Source of the DNA: Dietzia sp. ANT_WB102
GTDB taxonomy: Bacteria; Actinomycetota; Actinomycetes; Mycobacteriales; Mycobacteriaceae
Assembly (NCBI RefSeq): GCF_008369165.1
Contig: NZ_VOBA01000002.1
Location: 372,001-436,000, forward strand
DNA: 64,000 bases
Direction: 5' to 3'
The notes under the pieces: generated by a model
Seen by the model: the letters and a program-made list of their open reading frames with translations, nothing else
Databases searched by the model: none
Told to the model about the DNA's origin: nothing
Translations under genes and position numbers: made by a program
Part shown: positions 1-8,569 of the stretch, piece by piece
Layout of the letters: every line of letters starts with the position of its first letter
Numbering within the stretch: position 1 is the first letter of the stretch

Positions 1-1
1 C

Positions 2-973
2 GCTGACCTGCTCCTGGTCCACCACCCGCCGCTCATGCGCGGCGTACACTCCGTGGCCGCCGACACCCCCAAGGGCCGGCTGGTGCACAGGCTCATCACC
101 GGCGGGTGCGCCCTGTACTCCGCACACACCAACGCCGACTCCGCCCGGCCCGGCGTCAACGACGCCCTCGCCGACGCGCTCGGCCTGACCCCCGGCCGCC
201 CCCTGGCCCCCACTGGCGACGGCACCGTCGACCGGTGGGTGGTGACCGTGCCCGACGACGACCTCGACGACCTGCTGAACGCGGTGTTCGCCGCCGGCGC
301 GGGACGGATGAGCGGCTACACCGAGTGCTCATTCTCCGTTCAGGGCACCGGTCGGTTCCGCCCCGGCGACGGCACCGACCCGACCATCGGCAGCGTCGGC
401 GAATCCGAACAGGTCTCCGAGACGCGCGTGGAGTTCGTCGCGCCCCCGGAGCTGCGGTCCTCGGTGCGGCGTGCCGTCCTGGCCGGGCACCCGTACGAGG
501 TGCCTGCCATGGACGTCTTCGTCAATCACGCTGGTCCCGGACCGGGGCCCGAGGACACTGGGCTCGGGCGAATCTGCGAACTCGACAGTCCCTTGACGCT
601 CGCGCAGTTCACTGAGCTCGTGGCCGAGCGTCTTCCCACCACAGTGTGGGGAGTGCGCGCTGCCGGCGACCCCGACGCCGAGATCCGTCGCGTCGCGTTG
701 TGCGGCGGGTCCGGGGATTCACTGCTGGGCGCGGCGCGCGCGGCGGGCGCAGACGTCTATCTCACCGGGGACCTACGTCACCACGTGGTGGACGAGCACC
801 TGCGAGATGGCGGGCCGATGCTCGTAGAGGCCGCTCACTGGGCGCTGGAGTTTCCGTGGTGCGCCCAGGCCGTCGCCCTGCTCGAGGAGGGAGCGGACCT
901 CACCGCGACCGTGTGCGAGCAGCGGACCGATCCCTGGACGGTGGCCGCCGGGGGAGCGCGCGGGCAGCGGTAG
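2..973 (+). CDS. Nif3-like dinuclear metal-binding protein, 5' truncated
   Basis: The frame is open to the window edge, so the N-terminus lies outside; 323 residues are visible. A VHHP stretch at the edge and an AHTNAD motif (His about residue 42) carry metal ligands of the NIF3 fold. The central GTGRFRPGDG segment belongs to the inserted CutA/PII-like domain. The C-terminal half has CGGSGDS, YLTGDLRHH and an EAAHW segment, the other metal-ligand regions. The family label 'GTP cyclohydrolase 1 type 2' is widespread, but the biochemical role is unsettled. The order Nif3, zinc ribbon, phosphatase is that of M. tuberculosis Rv2230c-Rv2228c. The TAG stop is shared with the -10 hexamer proposed for the next gene. 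Family assignment is secure, function is not. Confidence 0.9.
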   Translation, partial: ADLLLVHHPPLMRGVHSVAADTPKGRLVHRLITGGCALYSAHTNADSARPGVNDALADALGLTPGRPLAPTGDGTVDRWVVTVPDDDLDDLLNAVFAAGAGRMSGYTECSFSVQGTGRFRPGDGTDPTIGSVGESEQVSETRVEFVAPPELRSSVRRAVLAGHPYEVPAMDVFVNHAGPGPGPEDTGLGRICELDSPLTLAQFTELVAERLPTTVWGVRAAGDPDAEIRRVALCGGSGDSLLGAARAAGADVYLTGDLRHHVVDEHLRDGGPMLVEAAHWALEFPWCAQAVALLEEGADLTATVCEQRTDPWTVAAGGARGQR

Positions 974-976
974 TCT
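971..976 (+). promoter_or_regulatory. -10 hexamer of a probable leaderless promoter (zinc-ribbon gene)
   Basis: TAGTCT lies 8 nt before the ATG at 985 and overlaps the stop codon of the Nif3 gene. This spacing would start the transcript at or next to the ATG. There is no Shine-Dalgarno sequence before that ATG, which fits a leaderless mRNA. Confidence 0.45.
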
Positions 977-984
977 TGGCACCC

Positions 985-1716
985 ATGAAGGCCGATCCGC
1001 ACCACCAGCGTCGACTCGTCGACATCGCCGACCTCGACCAGCGCCTGGCTGGTCTCGAGCACCGACGCTCGCGGCTACCCGAGCAGGCGACGCTCGATGG
1101 GCTGAAAGCTGAGCGACGAGCCGCCACCGAATCCGTGGCACGCGCCCGGATCCACCTTGAAGATCTCGACCGTGCCCTCGCCAAACTGCGCTCGGACCTG
1201 GACGCCGTGCATCGGCGCCGTGCCGCGGACTCCGACTTGCTGGCGGCGGGTGGCCTGTCCGAGCGGCAGTCGACAGAGCTGGACTACGAGTTGCGCTCGC
1301 TGGCCCGCCGCCAGGATGCACTGGAGGGGGAACTCGGTGAGCTCACCGAACGCTACGAGGCCATGGAAGCTGATGTCCGCCACTCAGGGGCGATGGTCAC
1401 CGACTTCGATGCCCGAATCGGGATGGCTGTAACCATGAGGGACAATGCCCTTGCCGAGCTCGAGGACGCGATCACCACGACCATCGCCGAACGGGCCCGC
1501 GAGGCCGAGACCCTCCCCGCCGAGCTGCTCGACCTCTACGCGCGTAGCGCTGCAGATGCAGGGCGTGGTGCGGCGATTCTCAACGGGGGACGCTGTTCGG
1601 CGTGCGGTATGGACTTGGACCGCAGGGCCGTGTCGGCTTTCCGGTCCGCCGCCGAAGACGAAGTCCTCACCTGCCCGGAATGCGGCGTGATCGTCGTCCG
1701 CACCTCCAACTCGTGA
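985..1716 (+). CDS. Coiled-coil C4-type zinc-ribbon protein (Rv2229c-like)
   Basis: 243 residues. Residues 1 to about 180 are long charged helices typical of an antiparallel coiled coil. The C-terminus holds two CxxC pairs (CSACG and CPECG), about 30 residues apart, forming a zinc ribbon. This is the CT398/DUF164-type architecture, linked in other bacteria to nucleic-acid or secretion-related complexes, with no firm role in actinobacteria. The ATG at 985 is chosen over an in-frame upstream start at 646 because the latter would lie deep inside the Nif3 gene and because a -10 hexamer sits just before 985. The stop overlaps the GTG of the following phosphatase by four bases (GTGA), so the two are translationally coupled. 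Confidence 0.9.
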   Translation: MKADPHHQRRLVDIADLDQRLAGLEHRRSRLPEQATLDGLKAERRAATESVARARIHLEDLDRALAKLRSDLDAVHRRRAADSDLLAAGGLSERQSTELDYELRSLARRQDALEGELGELTERYEAMEADVRHSGAMVTDFDARIGMAVTMRDNALAELEDAITTTIAERAREAETLPAELLDLYARSAADAGRGAAILNGGRCSACGMDLDRRAVSAFRSAAEDEVLTCPECGVIVVRTSNS

Positions 1717-2393
1717 CCGGCGGGCCGGGCTGGACCGGCGCCACCGGCCGCCCCACCCGAATCGTGCTGGCCCGCCACGGTCAGACCCCGCTGTCGGTGG
1801 ACCGGCGCTATTCCGGCCAGGGCGATCCCGGACTCACCGACCTCGGTGTGGCCCAGGCCGAGCGCACCGCGGCCCGGCTCGCGGCACTTCCGGGCCTGAC
1901 CGCGGTCGTGTCGTCCCCGCTGCGCCGGTGCCTCGCCACCGCCGAGCAGACCGCCGACGCCGCGGGCGTGCCCTTGGTGGTGGACGAGGACCTCATCGAG
2001 ACCGACTTCGGTCGATGGGAGGGGCTTACCTTCCGGGAGGCCGCCGAGCAGGACCCGGACATTCACTCGCGGTGGCTGGGCGACACCGCCGTCGCACCCC
2101 CGGGCGGCGAGAGCTTCGCCGTGGTGCGGGCACGCGTCGAACGGAGCCTGCAGCGCATCGTCGCCGACCGCCCCGGTGGAGTGGTCGCGGTGGTCAGTCA
2201 CGTCACGCCTATCAAACTGGCGATCCGGGCGGGCCTGGATGCCGGTGACGAATTGCTGTTCCGGCTGCATCTAGACCTCGCCTCCGTCTCCGACGTGCGC
2301 TTCTACTCCGACGGGCCGACTTCAGTCCACCTGGTCAACGACACCTCGCACCTCGACCAGCCCGCGCCCCGACCAGCCGTCGCGGGCGACTAG
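1713..2393 (+). CDS. Histidine phosphatase family protein (CobC/GpmB-like)
   Basis: 226 residues. The RHGQT motif near residue 20 carries the phosphorylated His. SSPLRRCLATAEQT, an acidic ETDFGRWEG segment and the C-terminal SHVTPIK complete the phosphoglycerate-mutase-like active site. In M. tuberculosis the syntenic Rv2228c is an RNase HI domain fused to this phosphatase domain; here the protein begins directly with the phosphatase, because the GTG at 1713 overlaps the zinc-ribbon stop and nothing RNase H-like precedes it. An upstream in-frame ATG (1602) would only add translated zinc-ribbon sequence. The substrate could be alpha-ribazole phosphate (CobC) or another phosphomonoester; sequence alone does not decide. 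Confidence 0.88.
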   Translation: MTGGPGWTGATGRPTRIVLARHGQTPLSVDRRYSGQGDPGLTDLGVAQAERTAARLAALPGLTAVVSSPLRRCLATAEQTADAAGVPLVVDEDLIETDFGRWEGLTFREAAEQDPDIHSRWLGDTAVAPPGGESFAVVRARVERSLQRIVADRPGGVVAVVSHVTPIKLAIRAGLDAGDELLFRLHLDLASVSDVRFYSDGPTSVHLVNDTSHLDQPAPRPAVAGD

Positions 2394-2400
2394 ACTCCTT

Positions 2401-2840
<440 letters not shown>

Positions 2841-2947
2841 GGCCCTGAGGTCAGGATGATCGGCTGGGGGACGCGCGGTGGCGGGTCGGGGCGCTGCTAG
2901 TAGGGTCCGTCGTGTATCGCGCATCCATCGATCCGAGGAGGTCCGCC

Positions 2948-3121
2948 ATGTCGGAAGAGCAGTGGTATTACGACATCGCTACTGGCCAGGCGCAGCAGGG
3001 CAAAGTGACCAACTGGGACAACCGGATGGGCCCGTACGCATCGCGCGGTGAGGCGGAGGCGGCACTCGCCAGGGCGAAGGCCCGCAACGAGGCGTGGGAC
3101 GCCGAAGACGAGAAGGACTGA
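2948..3121 (+). CDS. Small SPOR-like conserved protein
   Basis: 57 residues, strongly acidic, with WYYDIATGQ, a VTNWDNRMGPYASRGEAE stretch and a helical C-terminus. The 'MGPYASRGEAEAAL' pattern resembles the turn and helix of SPOR-type repeats. Proteins like this are conserved as short unknowns in actinobacteria. Start ATG 2948 is supported by a GAGGAGG Shine-Dalgarno at 2936-2942; an upstream in-frame start at 2912 would pass through that ribosome binding site. The gene sits alone between rnpB and the convergent CYTH-CHAD gene. No function can be given. Confidence 0.8.
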   Translation: MSEEQWYYDIATGQAQQGKVTNWDNRMGPYASRGEAEAALARAKARNEAWDAEDEKD

Positions 3122-3151
3122 CCGCCTCGGGCCCCGGCCGGTGGAGCGGTC

Positions 3152-4816
3152 CTACTTTCCGTCGCTCTTCTTCTTTTTGTTCTTTTTCTTGCCGGTCTTC
3201 TTCGTGCGCTTCTGGGCCGTGCGGCGCGATGCTGACAATTCGTGGTAGGCGGCCGTCACCGCCGCGGCATCGCTCTCGAACCCCTCGAGCGTGCGCTCGG
3301 AGAACCCGCGTTCGTGCTCGAAGATCACCCCGAGGCCGAATGTCGACTCGCCCGCGGACTCGGCCCGCCGCGCGATGCGCCGGATCCATTGCCTGGTCGT
3401 CACGCTGTCCTGGACCTCGCCCAGCACCGTGTGCAACCGATCGCATGCGGTGCGCAGCGGCGCCACCGTGAGATCGTCCGAGTTCGGCAGCGCGCTGATA
3501 TTGCGGCGCAGTGCCTTTGCGCGCTTGCGCACCACGTGGGTGAGTTCCTCCCGCTGTGCCAGCGTCAGGTCGAGTGAGGCCAGGTCGCGCTCGGTGCGGG
3601 TGCGGACCGTGGAAAACTCCCTGAACTGCCGATCCACCCCGCGCAGGATCATGCTCTCTCGCGAACGACGCTTTTTGCGGCCCTGCGTGGACTTCTCGTC
3701 CTCCGCAGTGGCGGGTTCGGTGGCGGCGGATCCGGTGCCGGCGACGCTGACGAGTTCGTGGAGGCGGTCGATCAGATCGAGATACCGGTCGGAATTCAGT
3801 GCTGCGGTGACACGTTTGCCCGCCCGATCCTCCTCGAAGTCCAACTCGACCCTCAGGCGATGGCGGGTCTGCGGGCTCACCACGTTATCGGGGTAGCCGG
3901 CGACGAGCGACGTGATCCGCTCATCGACCACCTGGATGTCACGGACCTTGCCCAGGACGGCGGCGAGGATCTTGAGCTCGTCGAGGATTCCCGCCGGGGC
4001 GATATCGGTGCCGGTGGTCTCTGCCGCGAGTTCGTCGGCATAGGTGCTGATGGTGCTGCGCAGGCCGCGGATCGCGACGCGCATCTGGTGGACGCCCACC
4101 ATGGTGACGCGCCGGGCGGCGGGGTCGTGGTCGAGAAGCTGCTGCAGGTCCTGGGTCAGTGCGTCGCGTACGGGGGAGACGCCGCGTTCGTAGGCCTCGG
4201 GGAGGGGGCCGAGGGTTCGGGCGAGTTTGGACGACGACGAGGTCGTGGCGCCCGCGTCTGTGCACGCAGTGGCGACGGCCGCGAGATGATCGTGGGCGTT
4301 GGGACGCGCCGGATCAACGAGTTCGGCCTCCCACTCCCGCCACCCGGCTGTGGCTCCGCCCGCGATGAAGGACCGGGTCGAGACGCGGTCATCGCAGAAT
4401 TCGATCACGGCGACCCCGTCAGGGTCTCGCAGGGTGAGGACCTGCCGCTGGTTGTCGATGCGGGCGATGGGGTCGAGAGTCCGGCGGCGGACCAGCCCGG
4501 CGACGGCCGCGATGAGTTCCTGTGGGGGAACCTCGTCCCGAGGTTCGCCCTCGCCGAGCGGGGCGTGGAGTTCGACTCGGCCCTCCCGGGCGGGAAGTTT
4601 GAGATGCCAGCCTTCATCGTCACCGCCGGTGCGGCGACGCAGCGTGACCTTGTGGCGGGTGAGCGATAGGTCCGCGGTGTCGAAGTAGACAGCGGAGAGT
4701 TCGTGCTGCACCGGAGTGTCGGCGACGAGTGGCGCGAATGCATCGGGGGAGGGCGGCGGGGTGTGTTCGTCGACCTCGAATTTGCTCTCGACCTCGACGG
4801 TCTCGTTGATCGTCAT
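3152..4816 (-). CDS. CYTH and CHAD domain-containing protein (Rv2226-like)
   Basis: 554 residues. The CYTH domain (about 8-205) starts with EVESKF and has the paired basic/acidic strands of triphosphate-tunnel metalloenzymes (YFDTADLSLTRHKVTLRRR, WHLKLP). The CHAD domain (about 215-520) is a His/Arg-rich helical bundle containing MRVAIRGLRSTISTY and KRAKALRRN segments. Together these modules point to polyphosphate or triphosphate binding or hydrolysis. The tail (last ~30 residues) is almost pure Lys/Arg/Thr. ATG 4816 is chosen because the ExExK-type CYTH signature follows at once; the 28-codon upstream extension runs into the divergent promoter region. It is an orphan transcription unit facing the small SPOR-like gene. 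Confidence 0.9.
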   Translation of the reverse strand: MTINETVEVESKFEVDEHTPPPSPDAFAPLVADTPVQHELSAVYFDTADLSLTRHKVTLRRRTGGDDEGWHLKLPAREGRVELHAPLGEGEPRDEVPPQELIAAVAGLVRRRTLDPIARIDNQRQVLTLRDPDGVAVIEFCDDRVSTRSFIAGGATAGWREWEAELVDPARPNAHDHLAAVATACTDAGATTSSSSKLARTLGPLPEAYERGVSPVRDALTQDLQQLLDHDPAARRVTMVGVHQMRVAIRGLRSTISTYADELAAETTGTDIAPAGILDELKILAAVLGKVRDIQVVDERITSLVAGYPDNVVSPQTRHRLRVELDFEEDRAGKRVTAALNSDRYLDLIDRLHELVSVAGTGSAATEPATAEDEKSTQGRKKRRSRESMILRGVDRQFREFSTVRTRTERDLASLDLTLAQREELTHVVRKRAKALRRNISALPNSDDLTVAPLRTACDRLHTVLGEVQDSVTTRQWIRRIARRAESAGESTFGLGVIFEHERGFSERTLEGFESDAAAVTAAYHELSASRRTAQKRTKKTGKKKNKKKKSDGK

Positions 4817-4873
4817 GGACCGGTTGTACCAGTAAAGGGTGGACTCCGCCCGCTGTGCTCCACCCTGCGCGGA

Positions 4874-4889
4874 CTTACCAGCGGGTAAG
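4874..4889. promoter_or_regulatory. Palindrome upstream of the monooxygenase gene
   Basis: CTTACC-AGCG-GGTAAG, two perfect 6-base arms around four bases, lies in the 113-nt divergent region between the CYTH-CHAD and monooxygenase genes, 40 nt before the GTG at 4930. Symmetry and position fit a TetR-type operator. No regulator gene is adjacent. Confidence 0.35.
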
Positions 4890-4929
4890 GTCGGTGGCAA
4901 GGATCACACGCTCATCGTTGGGGGAAACT

Positions 4930-6429
4930 GTGGATCATCCGAAGATCGTCGACGTCCTCGTCGTGGGGGCCGGGTTCTCCGGTCTCGGCGCGGCCATCCG
5001 GCTGACACAGGAGGGCTTCAACGACCTGGTGGTGCTCGAACGAGGCTCCGACGTCGGCGGGACCTGGCGGGACAACAGTTATCCCGGTGCGGCGTGCGAC
5101 GTGCCGTCCCACCTGTATTCCTTCTCATTCGCTCCCAACCCCGACTGGTCCCGGGCGTTCTCTCCACAGGGGGAGATCTACGACTACATCCGCCGGGTCA
5201 CGCACGATGCCGGGGTGCGCGAGAAGATCCGGTTCGGGGTCGACGTGACCGCGGTGGAATTCGAAGAGGATCGCGGGCGCTGGACTGTGCGGACCTCCGA
5301 GGACGTATACGACGCCCGCGTGGTGGTGCTGGGCGTCGGCGCGCTCTGCGAACCCAAGCGGCCGGACATCGACGGGATCGACGACTTCGACGGCCCCGTC
5401 TTCCACACCGCCCGGTGGGATCACTCGGTGACGTTGGCGGACAAGCGGGTGGCGGTGATCGGCACCGGAGCCTCGGCGATCCAGGTGGTGCCGTCGATCG
5501 CACCGCAGGTGTCGCACCTCGATGTCTACCAACGGACCGCGCCCTGGGTCCTGCCACGGATGGACCGGAAGTACCCGGAGATAGAGCGCGCAGCATACCG
5601 CCGGATTCCCGGCCTGCAGCGCGCGATGCGGGCTCTGCAGTACGCCAGCCGCGAGTTCCAGGTGGTCGGACTCACCCGCACGCGGGCAGCGCTGGCCCCG
5701 ATCAAGGCTCTCGGGCGCGCCCACCTGGCGATGCAGGTGCGCGATCGCCGCCTGCGGGAGAAACTCACGCCGACCTTCGAGATCGGGTGCAAGCGCATAC
5801 TGCTGTCCAACACGTGGTATCCGACGCTGGCACGGGAGAACGTCGACGTGATCACCGAGCCGATCAGCCGCGTCACGAAGGACGGGATTGTCACCAGCGA
5901 CGGTGTCGAGCACCCATCGGACGTGCTGGTGGTGGCCACCGGCTTCCACGTGACCGACTCACCGTTTTTCGATCGGGTCCGAGGTGCCGATGGCCGCACC
6001 CTCGCAGACAGGTGGGAGGACGAGGGTATGGAGGCCTACAAGGGCACCACGGTTGCCGGCTACCCCAACCTCTTTGTACTGGTCGGCCCCGCCACCGGTC
6101 TCGGGCATTCCTCGATGATCTACATGATCGAATCCCAGCTCAACTACCTGCTTGACGCCATGCGCACCATGCGCGACCGCGAACTGCAGACCGTCGAGAT
6201 CCGCCGGGCCGTGCAGGACGCCTACAACCGGGAATTACGTGACGGAATCGGAGACACAGTCTGGGTGAGCGGCTGCCGCAGCTGGTACCTCGATGCGAAG
6301 GGGAACGCGCCCGCCGTGTGGCCCGACTTCACATTCGCGTTCCGCCGGGAGACCCGAGAGTTCGACCTGAGCGCCTACACGCGTACCCCCGCAGCCACCG
6401 CGCGGGCCGGGCAGGAAGTCGGCCGTTGA
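4930..6429 (+). CDS. Flavin-containing monooxygenase, Baeyer-Villiger type
   Basis: 499 residues. The N-terminal FAD motif VVGAGFSGLG is at residues 9-18 and a second Rossmann motif VIGTGASAIQ (NADPH) lies near residue 178. Between them FDGPVFHTARWD matches the FxGxxxHxxxW fingerprint of Baeyer-Villiger monooxygenases, and an ATGFHVTDSPFF segment follows later. Such enzymes insert oxygen next to a ketone or oxidise sulfur or nitrogen using NADPH and O2; the substrate is not predictable here. GTG 4930 is chosen because a GGGGGAA ribosome site (4919-4925) precedes it and the FAD motif follows immediately. The gene has no counterpart at this place in the M. tuberculosis order, so it is probably an accessory insertion. 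Confidence 0.9.
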   Translation: MDHPKIVDVLVVGAGFSGLGAAIRLTQEGFNDLVVLERGSDVGGTWRDNSYPGAACDVPSHLYSFSFAPNPDWSRAFSPQGEIYDYIRRVTHDAGVREKIRFGVDVTAVEFEEDRGRWTVRTSEDVYDARVVVLGVGALCEPKRPDIDGIDDFDGPVFHTARWDHSVTLADKRVAVIGTGASAIQVVPSIAPQVSHLDVYQRTAPWVLPRMDRKYPEIERAAYRRIPGLQRAMRALQYASREFQVVGLTRTRAALAPIKALGRAHLAMQVRDRRLREKLTPTFEIGCKRILLSNTWYPTLARENVDVITEPISRVTKDGIVTSDGVEHPSDVLVVATGFHVTDSPFFDRVRGADGRTLADRWEDEGMEAYKGTTVAGYPNLFVLVGPATGLGHSSMIYMIESQLNYLLDAMRTMRDRELQTVEIRRAVQDAYNRELRDGIGDTVWVSGCRSWYLDAKGNAPAVWPDFTFAFRRETREFDLSAYTRTPAATARAGQEVGR

Positions 6430-6495
6430 GCCGGCGCCTGGGCTGCTCCGGCGTCTAACCGCCCGAGATTACCGGGTCTCGACGAAGATCGCGGG

Positions 6496-7500
6496 TCAGG
6501 GGCGAAAGCGATCGGTCGCCTCGAGCAACAGGTGGGTTGTCCCGAGTTCGGTCATCGCGTGCCCGGCGGCGGGGACGATGTGCAGCTCCGACCCCGGCCA
6601 CGCCGCGTGCAACTCCCACGCGTTGGCCACCGGACACACCACGTCGTAGCGCCCGTGCACGATCACTGCCGGCAGGTGGTCGATGCGGTCCATCCGGTCC
6701 AGTATCGAGGCGCCGGTCAGGAAAGCGTCGTTGACGAAGTAGTGGTTCTCGATTCGGGCGAACGCAAGCGCGAATCGGTCCGGGTCGCCTAATACTCCAG
6801 CAGGGCGGGGGAGCAGGGTCGAGGTGGACTTCTCCCAGGTAGTCCACGCCCGCGCCGCGACGAGCTCCACCTCAGGGTCCCCGCAGTGCAGGAGTCGGTG
6901 GTAGGAGGCCACATGGTCGTACCCGGGCTGCAGCACCGCGGCTGCGCCGTCGGCGGCGATCAGGGGTGCGAGATAGCCCTCCCATTCGTCGGGAAACAGG
7001 TGTGCGGCCCCGCCTCGGTAGAACCAGTCGATCTCCGACTGCCTGCACAGGAAGATTCCCCGCAGCACGAGGCCGCGGACCCGGTCGGGGTGCTCTTGCG
7101 CGTACGCCAGCGCCAGTGTCGATCCCCAGGAACCGCCGAACACCAGCCAGCGCTCGACCCCCAGGTGTTCACGCACTCGCTCGAGATCGGCCACGAGATG
7201 CCAGGTCGTGTTGACGGCGAGGTCGGCGCCGTCGGCCACATGAGGTGTACTGCGCCCGCAGCCGCGCTGATCGACCAGGATGATCCGGTAGGCGGCGGGA
7301 TCGAACATCTGACGGTGGGCCGGGCTGGTGCCGCCGCCGGGGCCGCCGTGGAGAAAGATCACCGGGGCACCGTCGGGATTGCCCGAGCACTCCCAGTAGA
7401 GCTCCTGGCCGTCGCCCACCTCCAGCATGCCGCTGTCGTGGGGTTCGATCCTCGGGTACGGGACGTCCCGCCCGCGGCGCCCGGGGTCCTGTGGGGCCAC
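6496..7500 (-). CDS. pip: Proline iminopeptidase (S33 alpha/beta hydrolase)
   Basis: 334 residues. HGGPGGG forms the oxyanion region, GGSWGS carries the nucleophilic Ser, VHGRYDVVCPV holds the acid and AAGHAM the catalytic His, in family order. DQRGCGRSTPH is a typical prolyl iminopeptidase signature. The enzyme releases N-terminal proline from peptides in the cytoplasm. The GTG at 7500 follows the panB stop by two bases, so the two are one transcript; a longer upstream frame would overlap panB. In M. tuberculosis the neighbours of panB are two different exported hydrolases (Rv2223c, Rv2224c), so this is a replacement rather than an ortholog. Confidence 0.92.
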   Translation of the reverse strand: MAPQDPGRRGRDVPYPRIEPHDSGMLEVGDGQELYWECSGNPDGAPVIFLHGGPGGGTSPAHRQMFDPAAYRIILVDQRGCGRSTPHVADGADLAVNTTWHLVADLERVREHLGVERWLVFGGSWGSTLALAYAQEHPDRVRGLVLRGIFLCRQSEIDWFYRGGAAHLFPDEWEGYLAPLIAADGAAAVLQPGYDHVASYHRLLHCGDPEVELVAARAWTTWEKSTSTLLPRPAGVLGDPDRFALAFARIENHYFVNDAFLTGASILDRMDRIDHLPAVIVHGRYDVVCPVANAWELHAAWPGSELHIVPAAGHAMTELGTTHLLLEATDRFRP

Positions 7501-7502
7501 GA

Positions 7503-8381
7503 TCAGAAGGAGTGGTCGGGCCCGGGGAAGGCGCGCGAACGCACCTCCGCGCCGTATTCGCGGGCGGCGTCCCGCAGATCGTCGGCGAGCGCCGCGTACT
7601 TCTTGACGAACTTGGCAGTGCGGCCGGTGCCATAGCCGGCCATGTCCTGCCAGACCAGAACCTGGGCGTCGCAGCCGTTTCCGGCACCGATGCCGACGGT
7701 GGAGATCTCCAGCTCGTCGGTGACCCCGCGGGCCAGGTCGGCGGGCACCATTTCCATGACCACCGAGAACGCCCCGGCCTCCTGGACTGCTCGCGCGTCG
7801 GCGCGCAGTTCGTCTGCGGCGTCGCCGCGGCCCTGGACCCGGAACCCGCCCAGTCCGTTGACCGACTGCGGTGTGAAGCCGATGTGGGCCATTACGGGAA
7901 TCCCTGCGTCCACGATCGCGCGGATCTGCGGGGCCATCCGCACCCCGCCCTCGAGCTTGACGGCTTGGGCACCGCCCTCCTTCATCATGCGGGTGGCCGC
8001 GGCCACCGCCTGCGTCGGCGAGGCTTCGTAGCTGCCGAACACGAGATCCGCCACGACTAGCGCCTTTGGGGCGCCGCGGGTGACCGCCCGCACCAGCGGG
8101 ATCATCTCGTCCTCGGTCACCGGGACCGTCGTGTCGTAGCCATAAACCACGTTGGCAGCCGAGTCGCCCACCAGCAGTACGGGAATCCCCGCTTCCTGGA
8201 ACAGCCGAGCGGAGACGAAATCGTAGGCCGTGAGCATCGGCCACGGCTCGCCGGCGGCCTTGAGCTCTGCGAGGTGGTGCAGACGGGTGACCTTGGTCAG
8301 GCCCGGCTCACCGTTGCCCTGCGGAGCCTGGTTCGGGGCGCTGCCGGCGCCGTAGACCGGGGTATCGGGGGTGTCGCTCAT
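7503..8381 (-). CDS. panB: 3-methyl-2-oxobutanoate hydroxymethyltransferase
   Basis: 292 residues. It makes ketopantoate from alpha-ketoisovalerate and methylene-tetrahydrofolate, the first step to pantothenate and coenzyme [31 protein letters not shown] (Mg2+-binding Asp), [19 protein letters not shown] and the DVLVW-type end are all present. The first 30 residues form a poorly conserved, probably disordered extension common in this order. The ATG at 8381 is preceded by a GAAGGAAGG ribosome site. Synteny matches Rv2225. The gene is divergent from glnA2 across 188 bases. Confidence 0.96.
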   Translation of the reverse strand: MSDTPDTPVYGAGSAPNQAPQGNGEPGLTKVTRLHHLAELKAAGEPWPMLTAYDFVSARLFQEAGIPVLLVGDSAANVVYGYDTTVPVTEDEMIPLVRAVTRGAPKALVVADLVFGSYEASPTQAVAAATRMMKEGGAQAVKLEGGVRMAPQIRAIVDAGIPVMAHIGFTPQSVNGLGGFRVQGRGDAADELRADARAVQEAGAFSVVMEMVPADLARGVTDELEISTVGIGAGNGCDAQVLVWQDMAGYGTGRTAKFVKKYAALADDLRDAAREYGAEVRSRAFPGPDHSF

Positions 8382-8556
8382 GACGTGTGGCCTTCCTTCG
8401 GTGACCTCGAGGCCGGCTGCTGTGGCCGGTCCCCGGGTGGGCAGGGGGCGGTGACGAAAGTGCTATCCGTCGCCGACGAGTCTGCCACGCCCGCCCCGCG
8501 GGGGTCGGCGTGCGTGGTGCGAGGTGGATGTCACACGCTCGTAACACGACAGGCAC

Positions 8557-8562
8557 TAGGTT
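8557..8562 (+). promoter_or_regulatory. -10 hexamer of a probable leaderless promoter (glnA2)
   Basis: TAGGTT is followed by seven bases and then ATG 8570. There is no Shine-Dalgarno sequence. Just upstream, GTCAC (8530-8534), six bases and GTAAC (8541-8545) resemble half of a GlnR box, but the other half is poor. Confidence 0.45.
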
Positions 8563-8569
8563 GGACCGC

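Noticed and set aside
1602-1712. Longer start for the histidine phosphatase gene
   Set aside because: The extension only translates the zinc-ribbon gene in another frame and contains no RNase H-like sequence.
8530-8555. GlnR box upstream of glnA2
   Set aside because: GTCAC-n6-GTAAC is acceptable, but the third and fourth half-sites (GGCAC, GGACC) fit poorly, so it is not listed as a firm site.
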